46,548 nucleotides of DNA from Thermus caliditerrae (GTDB taxonomy: Bacteria; Deinococcota; Deinococci; Deinococcales; Thermaceae). The notes below the pieces were generated by a model. It searched no databases. It saw nothing but the letters and a program-made list of their open reading frames with translations, and was not told the origin of the DNA. Made by a program: the position numbers and the translations under genes. Below, piece after piece: positions 6,763 to 16,137 of this stretch. The DNA is taken from NCBI RefSeq assembly GCF_021462525.1, contig NZ_JAKEDT010000021.1:1-46548 (forward strand), written 5' to 3'. Numbering within the stretch: the stretch's first letter is position 1; each line of letters opens with the position of its first letter.

Positions 6763-7250
6763 AGCGCAAGCTGGAGAAACTACGCCAAAGCATCGAGGCC
6801 CGCTTCCGCGAGGAATGGGCCCGCCTGTTCGCCCTCGCGGCTGAGGAGGGCGGTGATGACGCCGCCCACGCCCTTCAGGCTTTGAGGGAGAAGCACCCCA
6901 AGGCCCTGAGGGCGGATGAGTACGCGGTAGCCCGCCGCCTGGAGCTTGGCCGGGAGTACCTGGCCCTGAGCTTCTGGGCCATGACCTACTGGCCTGGGGA
7001 AACCGCCCTCACTTCCCCCTCCCGCATCCCGCTTCCCCCCATGAGCAGGGAGGAGCTTGGCCGCTTGCGTGCGTATCTGGCCGCCGTACCCGCCCAGGCC
7101 CCTGAGGAGCAGGCCGTGGTCCTGGCCCTCCAGGGAGTGGTAGCCCTGGCCTTGGCGGCCCACCGCTACCGCGCCGGGGAAAGCCCACGCCCCCGCATCC
7201 GGGTCATCTACGAAACCCCGGACGCCCCGCCTGAGGGTGATGCACCATAG
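6759..7250 (+). CDS. Unknown helical protein, partner of preceding gene
   Basis: 163 residues, starting in the ATGA overlap with the 82-residue gene, so the two are translated together. Composition is helical and rich in Ala, Arg and Glu; W-A-M-T-Y-W near residue 70 and a C-terminal beta strand (R-P-R-I-R-V-I-Y-E-T-P) are the only distinctive parts. No enzyme motif or membrane segment. The position between replication genes and integrase, and the coupled small helical partner, could suit a packaging-interference or regulatory pair, but there is no direct evidence for a function. Confidence 0.7.
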   Translation: MKRKLEKLRQSIEARFREEWARLFALAAEEGGDDAAHALQALREKHPKALRADEYAVARRLELGREYLALSFWAMTYWPGETALTSPSRIPLPPMSREELGRLRAYLAAVPAQAPEEQAVVLALQGVVALALAAHRYRAGESPRPRIRVIYETPDAPPEGDAP

Positions 7251-7274
7251 GTAGAAAGCGCCGGGGCAAAAACT

Positions 7275-7338
7275 CGGATTTGGCACGCTATGGTGCGTTA
7301 TCCACCCCCCAGCGCGGGGCGGATTTCGTCACGCTATG
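7275..7338 (+). repeat. Two-copy imperfect direct repeat upstream of the integrase operon
   Basis: CGGATTTGGCACGCTATG (7275-7292) and CGGATTTCGTCACGCTATG (7320-7338) share CGGATTT and CACGCTATG. They lie in the 183-bp gap before the small leaderless gene and could be operator sites for an element regulator. Confidence 0.5.
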
Positions 7339-7366
7339 TCCCGCTTCCCCCGGGGGGTCTGTCGTG

Positions 7367-7427
7367 CGCGAAACCAGTCTTTCGCGAATAAACCATGATT
7401 GCCCTCCGTGTTCAGTTCTGGTAAAGT
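7367..7427 (+). promoter_or_regulatory. Integrase-operon promoter with upstream inverted repeat
   Basis: TTGCCC (7399-7404), 17-bp spacer and TAAAGT (7422-7427). The next ATG (7434) lies 6 nt beyond the -10 box, so the message is leaderless. Directly upstream, CGCGAAA (7367-7373) and TTTCGCG (7380-7386) form an inverted repeat with a 6-bp gap, a likely regulator site. Confidence 0.65.
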
Positions 7428-7433
7428 AGGGTT

Positions 7434-7664
7434 ATGCCAAGAGGAGAAAACCTTGCGCGGGTACGCCCCAGGCGGGAGGAACTGGCCGCCCGCTGGGGGC
7501 TCGAGCCCTTCCGCCCTGGAGAAGAGGGACGGAGGGTCTACATCCGGGCTCGGGAGGAAGACCTGGCGGCCCTCGAGTCCCTCCCCCCGCGGGTACGGGG
7601 GGAAGTGGTGCGGCTGGGGCTATTGGCCCTGCAGGAGGTGCACCATGCCCAAGAAGGGGAGTAA
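7434..7664 (+). CDS. Small basic/acidic protein upstream of integrase, unknown
   Basis: 76 residues from the leaderless ATG 7434. It is highly charged with many Arg residues (A-R-V-R-P-R-R-E-E-L-A-A-R-W-G-L) and ends in a helix. It overlaps the integrase start (7645) by 20 nt, so it is co-transcribed with it. It could be a small DNA-binding regulator or directionality factor, but no motif proves this. Confidence 0.6.
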   Translation: MPRGENLARVRPRREELAARWGLEPFRPGEEGRRVYIRAREEDLAALESLPPRVRGEVVRLGLLALQEVHHAQEGE

Positions 7665-8781
7665 GCCCCGCTATCGGGAGGATGGGCGCTGGGAATATCG
7701 GGTTTACCTTCGCGAGGAAGACGGGGGCTATCGCCGGGTTTCGGTTTATGGCAGAACCGCCGAACAAGCCATCCGCAAGGGGCGTGAACTCCAGATTCAG
7801 CACGAGCGGGGGCTGGTGCCCAAAAAAGACCCCCGCACCTTCGGGGCGTTTGCTGAGTCGTGGCTAGCCCGCAAGGAAAAGACCCTGGCCCCCAAGACCC
7901 TAAACAACTACCGCCGGGAAGTGGGGTATCTTCTCCCGTACCTGGGCCCCAAAAAACTCCAGTCCATCCGGCCCGTGGACATCCGCCAAACCCTCGACGC
8001 CCTCGCCGCCCGGGGGATAGGGCCCCGGGGGCTAAGGAAGTCCCTTGCCCACCTTCGGGCCATCTTCCAGGATGCCCTGGCCCTGGAGCTCGTGCACCGG
8101 GACCCCACCGCCGCCATCCGGGTAGAAGCACCTACCCGGTCCAAGGTAGGCCGGGCCCTAGAACCCGAGGAGGTGGAAATCCTCCTCCGAGCGTTTGACG
8201 GGTGGCCCACCTGGGAAGTGGGCATGGCCCTCCGGCTGTGCTTGGCGCTGGGCTTGCGGGAAGGGGAAGTCCTCGGGCTCAAGTGGGGGGACATCGACTT
8301 GGAGCGTGGGGAACTCACTATCCGCCGGGCATGGACGCGTCTTGAGGGCAAGGGCATTCTTACGGAACCCAAGACCCCCGCCGCCCGGAGGACCCTCCCC
8401 ATCCCCCAGGCTACCCTGGAGCGTTTGCGGGCCCGGTACGCCCAACATTTGGCGGAAGGGGTACGCCCCCAAGAACTCCGGGAGTCCTTTATCTTCACGG
8501 GCAAGGACCCCTCCCGGCCCCTGAACCCCCATACCCTCAATCACGCCCTTCGCAAAATCACCGCCCGGCTGGGCATTCCCCACCTACGGGTACACGACTT
8601 GCGCCATAGCTACGGCTCCCTCCTCCTCGCGAACGGGGCCCCCCTCGAACTGGTGTCTGAGCGCATGGGGCACGCAAACCCCAGCATCACGCTGAATGTG
8701 TACCGCCATCTTCTCGGGCACGAACGCCGGTCATGGGTACTGGACCCTGAAGACCTCTCCCGCCCCCGACCCAAGGCATAG
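7645..8781 (+). CDS. int: Tyrosine integrase
   Basis: 378 residues, lambda-type site-specific recombinase. The N-terminal ~65 residues (G-R-W-E-Y-R-V-Y-L... A-I-R-K-G) look like an AP2-like arm-binding domain. A SAM-like core-binding domain follows (about 70-160), then the catalytic domain with Arg205 (G-L-R-E-G-E), Lys243, His317/Arg320 (H-D-L-R-H), His343 (M-G-H-A) and nucleophile Tyr353. All six catalytic positions are present, so it is probably active. ATG 7645 has GGAGGTG upstream; the longer frame from 7399 is rejected because it would run through the promoter and the 76-residue gene. Its neighbour tRNA-Ala is the attachment site. Confidence 0.95.
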   Translation: MPKKGSKPRYREDGRWEYRVYLREEDGGYRRVSVYGRTAEQAIRKGRELQIQHERGLVPKKDPRTFGAFAESWLARKEKTLAPKTLNNYRREVGYLLPYLGPKKLQSIRPVDIRQTLDALAARGIGPRGLRKSLAHLRAIFQDALALELVHRDPTAAIRVEAPTRSKVGRALEPEEVEILLRAFDGWPTWEVGMALRLCLALGLREGEVLGLKWGDIDLERGELTIRRAWTRLEGKGILTEPKTPAARRTLPIPQATLERLRARYAQHLAEGVRPQELRESFIFTGKDPSRPLNPHTLNHALRKITARLGIPHLRVHDLRHSYGSLLLANGAPLELVSERMGHANPSITLNVYRHLLGHERRSWVLDPEDLSRPRPKA

Positions 8782-8796
8782 CCCCCTCAGGAGGAG

Positions 8797-8820
8797 CCCC
8801 CACCCTTCCCAGGGTGGGGG
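8797..8820 (+). terminator. Hairpin after the integrase
   Basis: CCCCCACCCT (8797-8806), loop TCCC and AGGGTGGGGG (8811-8820) make a perfect 10-bp stem just after the integrase stop. No T-run follows. Its right arm supplies the first GGGGGTCA of the right-end array, so it may also be a recombination structure. Confidence 0.5.
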
Positions 8821-8911
8821 TCAGACTTTGGGGGTCAGCCCGGCCCTTTGGGGGTCAGGGGAGTTTCGGGGAGGACCTTCACTTTCCTTTGGGGGTCAAG
8901 TTTGGGGGTCA
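8816..8911 (+). repeat. Right-arm GGGGGTCA array (candidate integrase arm sites)
   Basis: Five copies, same orientation as the left array: 8816-8823, 8830-8837, 8850-8857, 8891-8898 and 8904-8911. Most are preceded by T-runs (TTTGGGGGTCA). The last lies in the 103-bp direct repeat. Confidence 0.65.
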
Positions 8912-9006
8912 AAAGCTTTCCCCCCTCGCTACCGAGGGGGGAAGCTTTGTGTCCTGGACTTGGTGGAGCGGAGGGGATTCGAACCCCTGACCTCCCGCTT
9001 GCAAGG
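8904..9006. repeat. Right 103-bp direct repeat (element junction)
   Basis: Counterpart of 1515-1617. The inner 46 bp (8961-9006) are identical and are part of the intact tRNA-Ala gene; the outer 57 bp differ at 7 positions. The element has therefore carried a copy of the tRNA 3' half together with its terminator region. Confidence 0.9.
8911..8949 (-). terminator. Element-borne terminator of tRNA-Ala
   Basis: A GC-rich hairpin with loop CTAC (8929-8932), followed on the minus strand by a short T run. It replaces the original terminator (1521-1560), which was displaced by the insertion; only the loop differs, as its reverse complement. Confidence 0.7.
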
Positions 9007-9035
9007 CGGGTGCTCTCCCTCTGAGCTACCGCCCC
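8961..9035 (-). tRNA. tRNA-Ala (anticodon TGC)
   Basis: 75 nt including encoded CCA. Acceptor GGGGCGG pairs with CCGCTCC; the anticodon loop CTTGCAA gives TGC; the T-loop is TTCGAAT. The 5' part (9007-9035) is chromosomal and the 3' part comes from the integrated element, so the gene is reconstituted and should work. Confidence 0.96.
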
Positions 9036-9046
9036 AAGCCTAGGGG

Positions 9047-9076
9047 AGTATAGCCCAAAACGGGGGGCTTACGCAA
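9047..9076 (-). promoter_or_regulatory. Promoter of tRNA-Ala
   Basis: On the minus strand TTGCGT (9076-9071), 18-bp spacer and TATACT (9052-9047). The start would be about 5 nt before the tRNA. Its -35 box overlaps that of the divergent rpsB promoter. Confidence 0.65.
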
Positions 9077-9097
9077 AGGGCCTTCCCCCCCTATAAT
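9069..9097 (+). promoter_or_regulatory. Promoter of the rpsB operon
   Basis: TTACGC (9069-9074), 17-bp spacer and a consensus TATAAT (9092-9097). The transcript would begin near 9104 and have a leader of about 99 nt before rpsB. Confidence 0.75.
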
Positions 9098-9103
9098 CGG
9101 GAA

Positions 9104-9202
9104 GGCGTGCCGAGCCAGCCCGCGGGCAGGGGAAGGTCCCGCGGGAAGAAGGCCGGTGCGCCAGCGGAACGCCAAGCCCAACCTTCCCCGAACGGGAGGA
9201 AT
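9104..9202 (+). promoter_or_regulatory. Structured leader of rpsB
   Basis: GGGGAAGGT (9129-9137) is exactly complementary to ACCTTCCCC (9181-9189), a 9-bp helix that closes just before the ribosome site GGGAGGA (9194-9200). A smaller GC palindrome lies inside. S2 represses its own operon in other bacteria, so this may be an autoregulatory leader; that role is inferred. Confidence 0.5.
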
Positions 9203-9981
<779 letters not shown>

Positions 9982-9985
<4 letters not shown>

Positions 9986-10572
9986 GCCAGATGGAACTCA
10001 TCAAGAAGCTGCGCGAGGCCACCGGGGCCGGGATGATGGACGTGAAGAAGGCCCTGGAAGACGCCGGCTGGAACGAGGAGAAGGCCGTCCAGCTCCTAAG
10101 GGAGCGGGGAGCCATGAAGGCGGCCAAGAAGGCGGAGCGGGAGGCCCGGGAAGGCATCATCGGCCACTACATCCACCACAACCAGCGGGTAGGGGTGCTG
10201 GTGGAGCTTAACTGCGAGACCGACTTCGTGGCCCGCAACGAGGTCTTCCAAAACCTGGCCAAGGACCTGGCCATGCACATCGCCATGATGAACCCCCGCT
10301 ACGTCTCTGCCGAGGAGATCCCCGCGGAGGAGCTGGAACGGGAGCGGCAGATCTACATCCAGGCCGCCCTGAACGAAGGCAAGCCCCAGCAGATCGCCGA
10401 GAAGATCGCCGAAGGCCGCCTGAAGAAGTACCTGGAAGAGGTGGCCCTTTTGGAGCAACCCTTCGTCAAGGACGACAAGGTGAAGGTGAAGGAACTCCTC
10501 CAGCAGGCCATCGCCAAGACGGGGGAGAACATCGTGGTGCGGCGCTTCTGCCGCTTTGAGCTGGGGGCGTAA
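9982..10572 (+). CDS. tsf: Elongation factor Ts
   Basis: 196 residues, the short Thermus form (the E. coli protein is about 283). It has the UBA-like N-terminus with [16 protein letters not shown] and the EF-Tu contact segment C-E-T-D-F-V-A-R-N. It exchanges GDP for GTP on EF-Tu; short EF-Ts proteins work as dimers. It overlaps rpsB by 4 nt. Confidence 0.97.
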
Positions 10573-11331
<759 letters not shown>

Positions 11332-11342
11332 AGGAGGTGCGT

Positions 11343-11900
11343 ATGACCTTGAAAGACCTCTACGCGGAAACCCGGGCACACATGCAGAAGAGCCTCGAGG
11401 CCCTGGAGCACAACCTCTCGGGCCTGCGCACCGGGCGGGCCAACCCCGCCTTGCTCCTCCACCTCAAGGTGGAGTACTACGGCACCCACGTGCCCCTCTC
11501 CCAAATCGCCACCGTCACCGCCCCCGACGCCAGAACCCTGGTAGTGCAGTCCTGGGACCAGAACGCCCTGAAGGCCATTGAAAAGGCCATCCGCGACTCA
11601 GACCTGGGCCTGAACCCCAGCAACAAGGGGGACGCCCTCTACATCAACATCCCCCCGCTGACCGAGGAGAGGCGCAAGGAGCTGGTCAAAGCCGCCCGGC
11701 ACTACGCAGAAGAGGGGCGCATCGCCATCCGCAACGTGCGCCGGGAGGCCCTGGAAAAGCTCAAGAAACTCTCCAAAGACCTCCACCTCTCCGAGGACGA
11801 CACCAAGCGGGCCGAGGCGGAGATCCAGAAGATCACCGACGAGTTCATCGCCAAGGCGGATAGCCTGGCGGAGAAAAAGGAGCAGGAAATCCTCGGCTAG
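11343..11900 (+). CDS. frr: Ribosome recycling factor
   Basis: 185 residues, the usual length. R-T-G-R-A-N-P-A-L-L and N-P-S-N-K-G-D-A-L-Y-I-N-I-P-P-L-T-E-E-R-R are family signatures. With EF-G it splits the ribosome after termination. ATG 11343 has AAGGAGGTG at 11330-11338, made from the end of pyrH; the earlier TTG at 11328 is rejected. Confidence 0.97.
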   Translation: MTLKDLYAETRAHMQKSLEALEHNLSGLRTGRANPALLLHLKVEYYGTHVPLSQIATVTAPDARTLVVQSWDQNALKAIEKAIRDSDLGLNPSNKGDALYINIPPLTEERRKELVKAARHYAEEGRIAIRNVRREALEKLKKLSKDLHLSEDDTKRAEAEIQKITDEFIAKADSLAEKKEQEILG

Positions 11901-11983
11901 GGGAGCAGAAAGCGGGTTTGGTCCAGCGTGAGCTTCTCTCCTGAGCCCACTCTGCCGCCCCCTTCCGGCGCCGGAGGTGCGGG

Positions 11984-12820
11984 GTGAAGGGGGACACCCC
12001 TGGGGATCTCCCCGCCCGCGTCGTCTCCGCCGTGGTGGGAGCGGCCCTCCTGCTCTTGGTCCTCTGGGCCGGCCTGCCCCTGGTCCTCCCCACCCTAGCC
12101 TTCGTCCTGTGGCTGGGGAGCTTGGAGCTCAAGGACATGCTGGCCCGGCGGGGCATCGGGCTCAACCTGCCCTTCCTCATGGGCGGGGGGCTCCTCCTCT
12201 TCCTCTTCTCCCTGCCCCAGCTCTACTGGCACTTCCCCCAGGTGCCCTGGCGAGAGGTGGCCCTGGGGCTTTTCCTGATGGGAAGCTTCAGCTACGAGCT
12301 CCTCAAGGGGGCGGACCTCACCCGCTTCGCCTTCACCCTCCTGGCCTTCTTGTACCTGCCCTGGAGCCTGGGGTACGTCCTCCTCCTGCGGGAAACCCCA
12401 GACGCCGGGCTTGGCCTTTGGACCCTCTCCCTGCCCATCGTGGCCAGCTTCGCCACCGACATCGGGGCCTACTTCGTGGGGCGGGCCTTTGGCCGGCGCA
12501 AGCTCGCCCCGGAGATCTCCCCGGGGAAGACGGTGGAGGGCTCGGTGGGGGGCATTGTGGTGAGCTTCCTGGCCCTGGTGGTCTACACCGGGGTGGTGCG
12601 GGAGGTCTTCCCCTTCGGCCTATTGGAGCTTTGGCTCTTCAGCCTCCTCCTCTCCCTGGCGGCGCAGCTTGGGGATCTGGCGGAGTCCATGCTGAAGCGC
12701 TACTGTGGGGTGAAGGACTCGGGACGCTTCCTGCCCGGGCACGGGGGTCTTCTGGACCGGATCGACAGCCTCCTCTTCGCCTTCCCCCTCACCTACTTCC
12801 TGGTGGTGCTCTTCACATGA
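11984..12820 (+). CDS. cdsA: Phosphatidate cytidylyltransferase
   Basis: 278 residues, multi-pass membrane protein with about seven or eight hydrophobic segments. The C-terminal signature [19 protein letters not shown] is diagnostic. It makes CDP-diacylglycerol from phosphatidate and CTP, the branch point of phospholipid synthesis. GTG 11984 has GGAGGTG at 11973-11979. It overlaps dxr by ATGA. The order frr-cdsA-dxr-rseP is conserved in many bacteria. Confidence 0.93.
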   Translation: MKGDTPGDLPARVVSAVVGAALLLLVLWAGLPLVLPTLAFVLWLGSLELKDMLARRGIGLNLPFLMGGGLLLFLFSLPQLYWHFPQVPWREVALGLFLMGSFSYELLKGADLTRFAFTLLAFLYLPWSLGYVLLLRETPDAGLGLWTLSLPIVASFATDIGAYFVGRAFGRRKLAPEISPGKTVEGSVGGIVVSFLALVVYTGVVREVFPFGLLELWLFSLLLSLAAQLGDLAESMLKRYCGVKDSGRFLPGHGGLLDRIDSLLFAFPLTYFLVVLFT

Positions 12821-13920
12821 AACGCGTGGTGATCCTGGGTTCCACGGGCTCCATCGGACGGCAGGCCCTCGAGGTCTGCCGCTGGCGGGGCTACCGGGTG
12901 GTGGGCCTGGCGGCGGGACGGAACCTGGAAACGCTTGCCCAGCAGATCGCCGAGTGGCGCCCCCTCTTGGTGGCCGCAGACAAAAGCCTGCATGGGGAGC
13001 TGAAGGCCCGCTTCCCCTGGCTAGCCCTGGGCCGGGCGGAGGAGGTGGCCGCCCTGGAGGCAGAGGTGGCGGTGGCGGCCATCCCCGGCCTGGCGGGGCT
13101 CCCCCCCACCCGGGCCGCGGTCCGGACGGGAAAGCGCATCGCCCTGGCCAACAAGGAGGCCATGGTGGCGGCAGGGCCCCTCCTCTGGCAGGAGGCGGAG
13201 ACCTTCGGAGCAGAGATCCTCCCCGTGGATTCCGAGCACTCCGCCCTCTTCCAAGCCCTCTTGGGGGAGAGGCGGGAGGATGTGGCCGAGCTCATCCTCA
13301 CCGCCAGCGGGGGGCCTTTCCTCAAGGAACCCGCGGACCTTTCCCAGGTAACCCCAGAGATGGCCCTCAACCACCCCCGCTGGCGGATGGGCCCCAAGGT
13401 GACGGTGGACTCCGCCACCCTCTTCAACAAGGGCCTCGAGGTCTTGGAGGCCAAGGAGCTTTTCCGCTTTCCCCTGGAAAGGGTCAAGGTCCTGGTCCAC
13501 CCCCAGGCCTACGTGCATGGCCTGGTGCGCTTCGTGGATGGAAGCCTCAAGGCCCAGCTCGGCCCCACGGACATGCGCCTCCCCATCCAGTACGCCCTCA
13601 CCTACCCCGAGCGGGGGGAAACCCCCCTGAAAGACCTCCCCCTCCCCGGGGTGCTGGAGTTTCTGGAGCCAGACTTGGAGCGCTTCCCTGCTTTGGCCGT
13701 AGCCTACGAGGCGGGCAGGCGGGGCGGGGTGGCCCAGGTGGCGGTTTCCGCCGCAGACGAGGTGGCGGTGGAGGCCTTCTTGGCGGGGCGCATCCCCTTT
13801 CCCCGCATCCCGGAAATCCTGGCCCGGACCCTAGAGCACACCCCTTCCCTTCCCCTAACATGGGAGAACCTCTTCGCCGTGGACGCTTGGGCCCGGGAAG
13901 AGGCCAAGAGGTGGGCATGA
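12817..13920 (+). CDS. dxr: 1-deoxy-D-xylulose-5-phosphate reductoisomerase
   Basis: 367 residues. NADPH-binding G-S-T-G-S-I-G at 8-14; A-N-K-E-A-M-V and D-S-E-H-S-A (metal ligands) in the middle; H-P-R-W-R-M-G-P-K and [10 protein letters not shown] are active-site segments. It commits DXP to MEP in the non-mevalonate isoprenoid pathway. The start overlaps cdsA and the stop overlaps rseP, so it is in a coupled operon. Confidence 0.96.
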   Translation: MKRVVILGSTGSIGRQALEVCRWRGYRVVGLAAGRNLETLAQQIAEWRPLLVAADKSLHGELKARFPWLALGRAEEVAALEAEVAVAAIPGLAGLPPTRAAVRTGKRIALANKEAMVAAGPLLWQEAETFGAEILPVDSEHSALFQALLGERREDVAELILTASGGPFLKEPADLSQVTPEMALNHPRWRMGPKVTVDSATLFNKGLEVLEAKELFRFPLERVKVLVHPQAYVHGLVRFVDGSLKAQLGPTDMRLPIQYALTYPERGETPLKDLPLPGVLEFLEPDLERFPALAVAYEAGRRGGVAQVAVSAADEVAVEAFLAGRIPFPRIPEILARTLEHTPSLPLTWENLFAVDAWAREEAKRWA

Positions 13921-14927
13921 GCCTTCTTTGGTTTTTGGTCATCATCGGGGTGAGCGTTTTCGTCCACGAGCTGGGCCACTACCTGGCGGCACGGGTCCAA
14001 GGGGTGCGGGTCAAGGCCTTCAGCGTGGGCTTCGGTCCCGTGCTCTTCCGCCGCCAAGCCTGGGGCACGGAGTGGCGGCTCTCCGCCATCCCCTTGGGGG
14101 GCTACGCCGACATTGAAGGCCTCCTCCCCGAGGAGCGGGGCCGGGGGTACGATGCCCTACCCTCTTTCGGTAAGCTCCTGGTCCTCGTGGCGGGCGTGGT
14201 CATGAACGTTCTCCTGGCCTGGGGGCTTCTCGCCTACCTCTTCAGCGCTCAAGGGGTTCCGGAAGCCACGGGGAAAGCCGTTATCCTGGAAGTTCTCCCG
14301 GGAAGCGTGGCAGAAGAAACGGGGCTCAAGGCGGGGGACATCCTGGTGGCCGTGGACGGGACGCCCCTCGCCCAGGCCCAAGGGATTGAGCGGGCGAAAA
14401 GCCCGGGGGAGCACACCCTCACCGTGCTGCGCCAGGGGCAGGAGCTCACCCTGTCCCTCACCTGGCAAGAGGGCATGGAGCGCCTCGGAGTGGTCTACCA
14501 GCCGGACGTGGTCTTCCGCCGGGTGGGCTTCCTCGAGGGCCTGGGCCTGGCGGCAAGCCGCACCCTGGCCTTCGGGCCCCAGATGGTGAAGGCCCTGGTG
14601 GGGGGGCTTTTGGGGGTTCTGGCCGGAAATCCGGACAGCGGCGTCATGGGTCCCGTGGGCATCGTGGCGGAAACAGGGCGCGCCGCCCAGGAGGGGCTAT
14701 TCCGGCTCTTGGAGCTGGCCGCGGCCATCAACCTCTCCCTGGCCCTCTTCAACCTCCTGCCCCTCCCCGCCCTGGACGGGGGACGCATCCTCCTCCTCTT
14801 CCTCGCCCGCCTCTTCCGCATCCGGCCCGAGCAGGAAGCCGCCGTCCACTACCTGGGCTTTCTCTTCCTCATCCTCCTGGTCATCCTGGTCACCTTCCAA
14901 GACCTACGGAGGCTCCTCGGAGGCTAG
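13917..14927 (+). CDS. rseP: Site-2 (intramembrane) zinc metalloprotease
   Basis: 336 residues. The first membrane helix holds the zinc site H-E-L-G-H (17-21). A PDZ domain (about 118-190; [13 protein letters not shown]) follows a second helix, and L-P-A-L-D-G-G-R lies in the C-terminal membrane part. The family cuts anti-sigma factors and remnant signal peptides inside the membrane; the substrate here is unknown. The 4-nt overlap with dxr couples the two. Confidence 0.92.
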   Translation: MSLLWFLVIIGVSVFVHELGHYLAARVQGVRVKAFSVGFGPVLFRRQAWGTEWRLSAIPLGGYADIEGLLPEERGRGYDALPSFGKLLVLVAGVVMNVLLAWGLLAYLFSAQGVPEATGKAVILEVLPGSVAEETGLKAGDILVAVDGTPLAQAQGIERAKSPGEHTLTVLRQGQELTLSLTWQEGMERLGVVYQPDVVFRRVGFLEGLGLAASRTLAFGPQMVKALVGGLLGVLAGNPDSGVMGPVGIVAETGRAAQEGLFRLLELAAAINLSLALFNLLPLPALDGGRILLLFLARLFRIRPEQEAAVHYLGFLFLILLVILVTFQDLRRLLGG

Positions 14928-15557
14928 ATGGAGGCCACGGTCCTCATCCCCGCCTACAACGAGGAGGCCACCATCCGCCAGGTGGTCCAGGTGGCCAAGG
15001 GGGCGGGGTTTCCCGTGGTGGTGGCGGACGACGGCTCCCGGGATAGCACGGCGGCAGAGGCGGCAAGGGCCGGGGCGGAGGTGGTGCGCCTTCCGGAAAA
15101 CCGGGGCAAGGGCGGGGCCATCGCCCAGGGGCTAACCCGGGTGGAAACCCCCTTTGTCCTCCTCCTGGACGCCGACCTGCTGGGGCTGCGCCCCGAACAC
15201 TTGCTTTCCCTTCTCGCCCCCGTGATAGAGGGAAAAGCAGAAATGACCGTGGGGGTCTTCCAGGGAGGGCGGCTTTCCACCGACCTGGCCATGCGCCTCA
15301 CCCCCTTCCTCTCGGGGCAGCGGGCCCTGCGCACCCAGGACTTGCGGCAAGTGCCGGGCCTGGAGGGAGCCCGCTACGACCTGGAGCTCCTCCTCACCCG
15401 CCACGCCAAGCGCCAGGGGTGGCGGGTGCGCTACCTGCCCCTCCCGGGGGTGAGCCAGGTGATGAAGGAGGAGAAGCGGGGCTTTCTCCCCGGCTTCCTC
15501 CACCGCCTGCGCATGTACTGGGAGATCGCCCGCTACTACCTAAGGGCCCTGGTCTGA
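14928..15557 (+). CDS. Family 2 glycosyltransferase
   Basis: 209 residues, GT-A fold. P-A-Y-N-E-E (8-13), A-D-D-G-S-R-D-S-T and the metal-binding L-L-D-A-D-L mark a nucleotide-sugar-dependent transferase. The C-terminus (R-L-R-M-Y-W-E-I-A-R-Y-Y) is basic and aromatic and may sit on the membrane. It starts directly at the rseP stop. The acceptor and sugar cannot be read; lipid or cell-wall glycosylation is a guess from its membrane-biogenesis neighbours. Confidence 0.82.
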   Translation: MEATVLIPAYNEEATIRQVVQVAKGAGFPVVVADDGSRDSTAAEAARAGAEVVRLPENRGKGGAIAQGLTRVETPFVLLLDADLLGLRPEHLLSLLAPVIEGKAEMTVGVFQGGRLSTDLAMRLTPFLSGQRALRTQDLRQVPGLEGARYDLELLLTRHAKRQGWRVRYLPLPGVSQVMKEEKRGFLPGFLHRLRMYWEIARYYLRALV

Positions 15558-15558
15558 T

Positions 15559-16137
15559 TCAAGGGAGGCGCAAAAGCTCCACCCAGGTCTCCCCCGCCCG
15601 GTAGGCCACCACCCCCAGGCCGGGGACCAGGAAGAGCTCCTTCAGGTCCGTACCCCCCTTCTCGGTGGTGTAGGCCACCCGGACCCGGAAGGCGTTGAAG
15701 GCTCCCGCCTTGACCCGTACCCCTTCCAGGCCCTCCACCCGAGCGGACAGGGCCACCCGTTGCCCCCGGAAGCGGGCGCTTCCCCCCCAGGCCGTTCCCA
15801 GGTCCAGCCGCTCTGGGTAAAGGAGCAGGGGCGGCTCAAAGGCAAAATACCCCTCAGGCAGGCCCACCCCCAGAAGGTAAAGCCCCTCAGGGGTCTTTTT
15901 GAGCCGGTCCTCCCGGAACACCTTGCCCTGCCTCAGGTAGCGCAGGCGGAAGCCCTCCTCCGTGGGCCTAAGCTCCTGCAGGGTACCATCGGAGTAGGCG
16001 TAGCGCGCCCCAGCCTGGGGAAAGACCTGACCCAGGGCGAGAAGGAGAAAGGGGAGGAAGGCCCAAAGGCGTAGGTCAAGGGGCAAGATGCGCCGGGACC
16101 CTCTCCCCAGGGCAAGCTTGGGACAAGCGGGTTTCAC
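15559..16137 (-). CDS. Exported protein of unknown function
   Basis: 192 residues. A basic start and a hydrophobic stretch ([15 protein letters not shown]) form a signal peptide or anchor, then a beta-rich domain with repeating Y-x-R/Y-L patterns. The GTG at 16137 overlaps the proC stop; a start closer to the signal peptide (a TTG about 18 residues in) is also possible. Not recognised. It is the last gene of the minus-strand run that includes proC and ends convergent with the glycosyltransferase gene. Confidence 0.65.
   Translation of the reverse strand: MKPACPKLALGRGSRRILPLDLRLWAFLPFLLLALGQVFPQAGARYAYSDGTLQELRPTEEGFRLRYLRQGKVFREDRLKKTPEGLYLLGVGLPEGYFAFEPPLLLYPERLDLGTAWGGSARFRGQRVALSARVEGLEGVRVKAGAFNAFRVRVAYTTEKGGTDLKELFLVPGLGVVAYRAGETWVELLRLP

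Larger units (their letters stand above)
1572..9006. mobile_element. Integrated element in tRNA-Ala with its own replication genes
   Basis: About 7.4 kb bounded by a duplicated tRNA-Ala 3' half, with a tyrosine integrase next to the intact tRNA. Cargo in order: leaderless unknown gene, excisionase-like gene, small membrane peptide, primase, DUF927 helicase, three unknown genes, small leaderless gene, integrase; all on the plus strand. The integrase, excisionase, primase and helicase are hallmark genes of integrative plasmids and phage satellites. No capsid, portal, terminase, relaxase or conjugative ATPase is recognisable, so transfer would need a helper or natural DNA uptake, which is known in Thermus. 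GGGGGTCA arrays sit at both ends and an octamer array at 5544-5748. Exact ends depend on where crossover occurs in the 46-bp core. Confidence 0.9.

Noticed and set aside
1572-9006. Element considered as a complete prophage or ICE
   Set aside because: No capsid, portal, tail, terminase, lysis, relaxase or type IV secretion gene could be recognised in the 7.4 kb.
9107-9202. N-terminal extension of rpsB
   Set aside because: It would place translation across the structured leader; S2 begins at 9203 with a strong ribosome site and matches family length.
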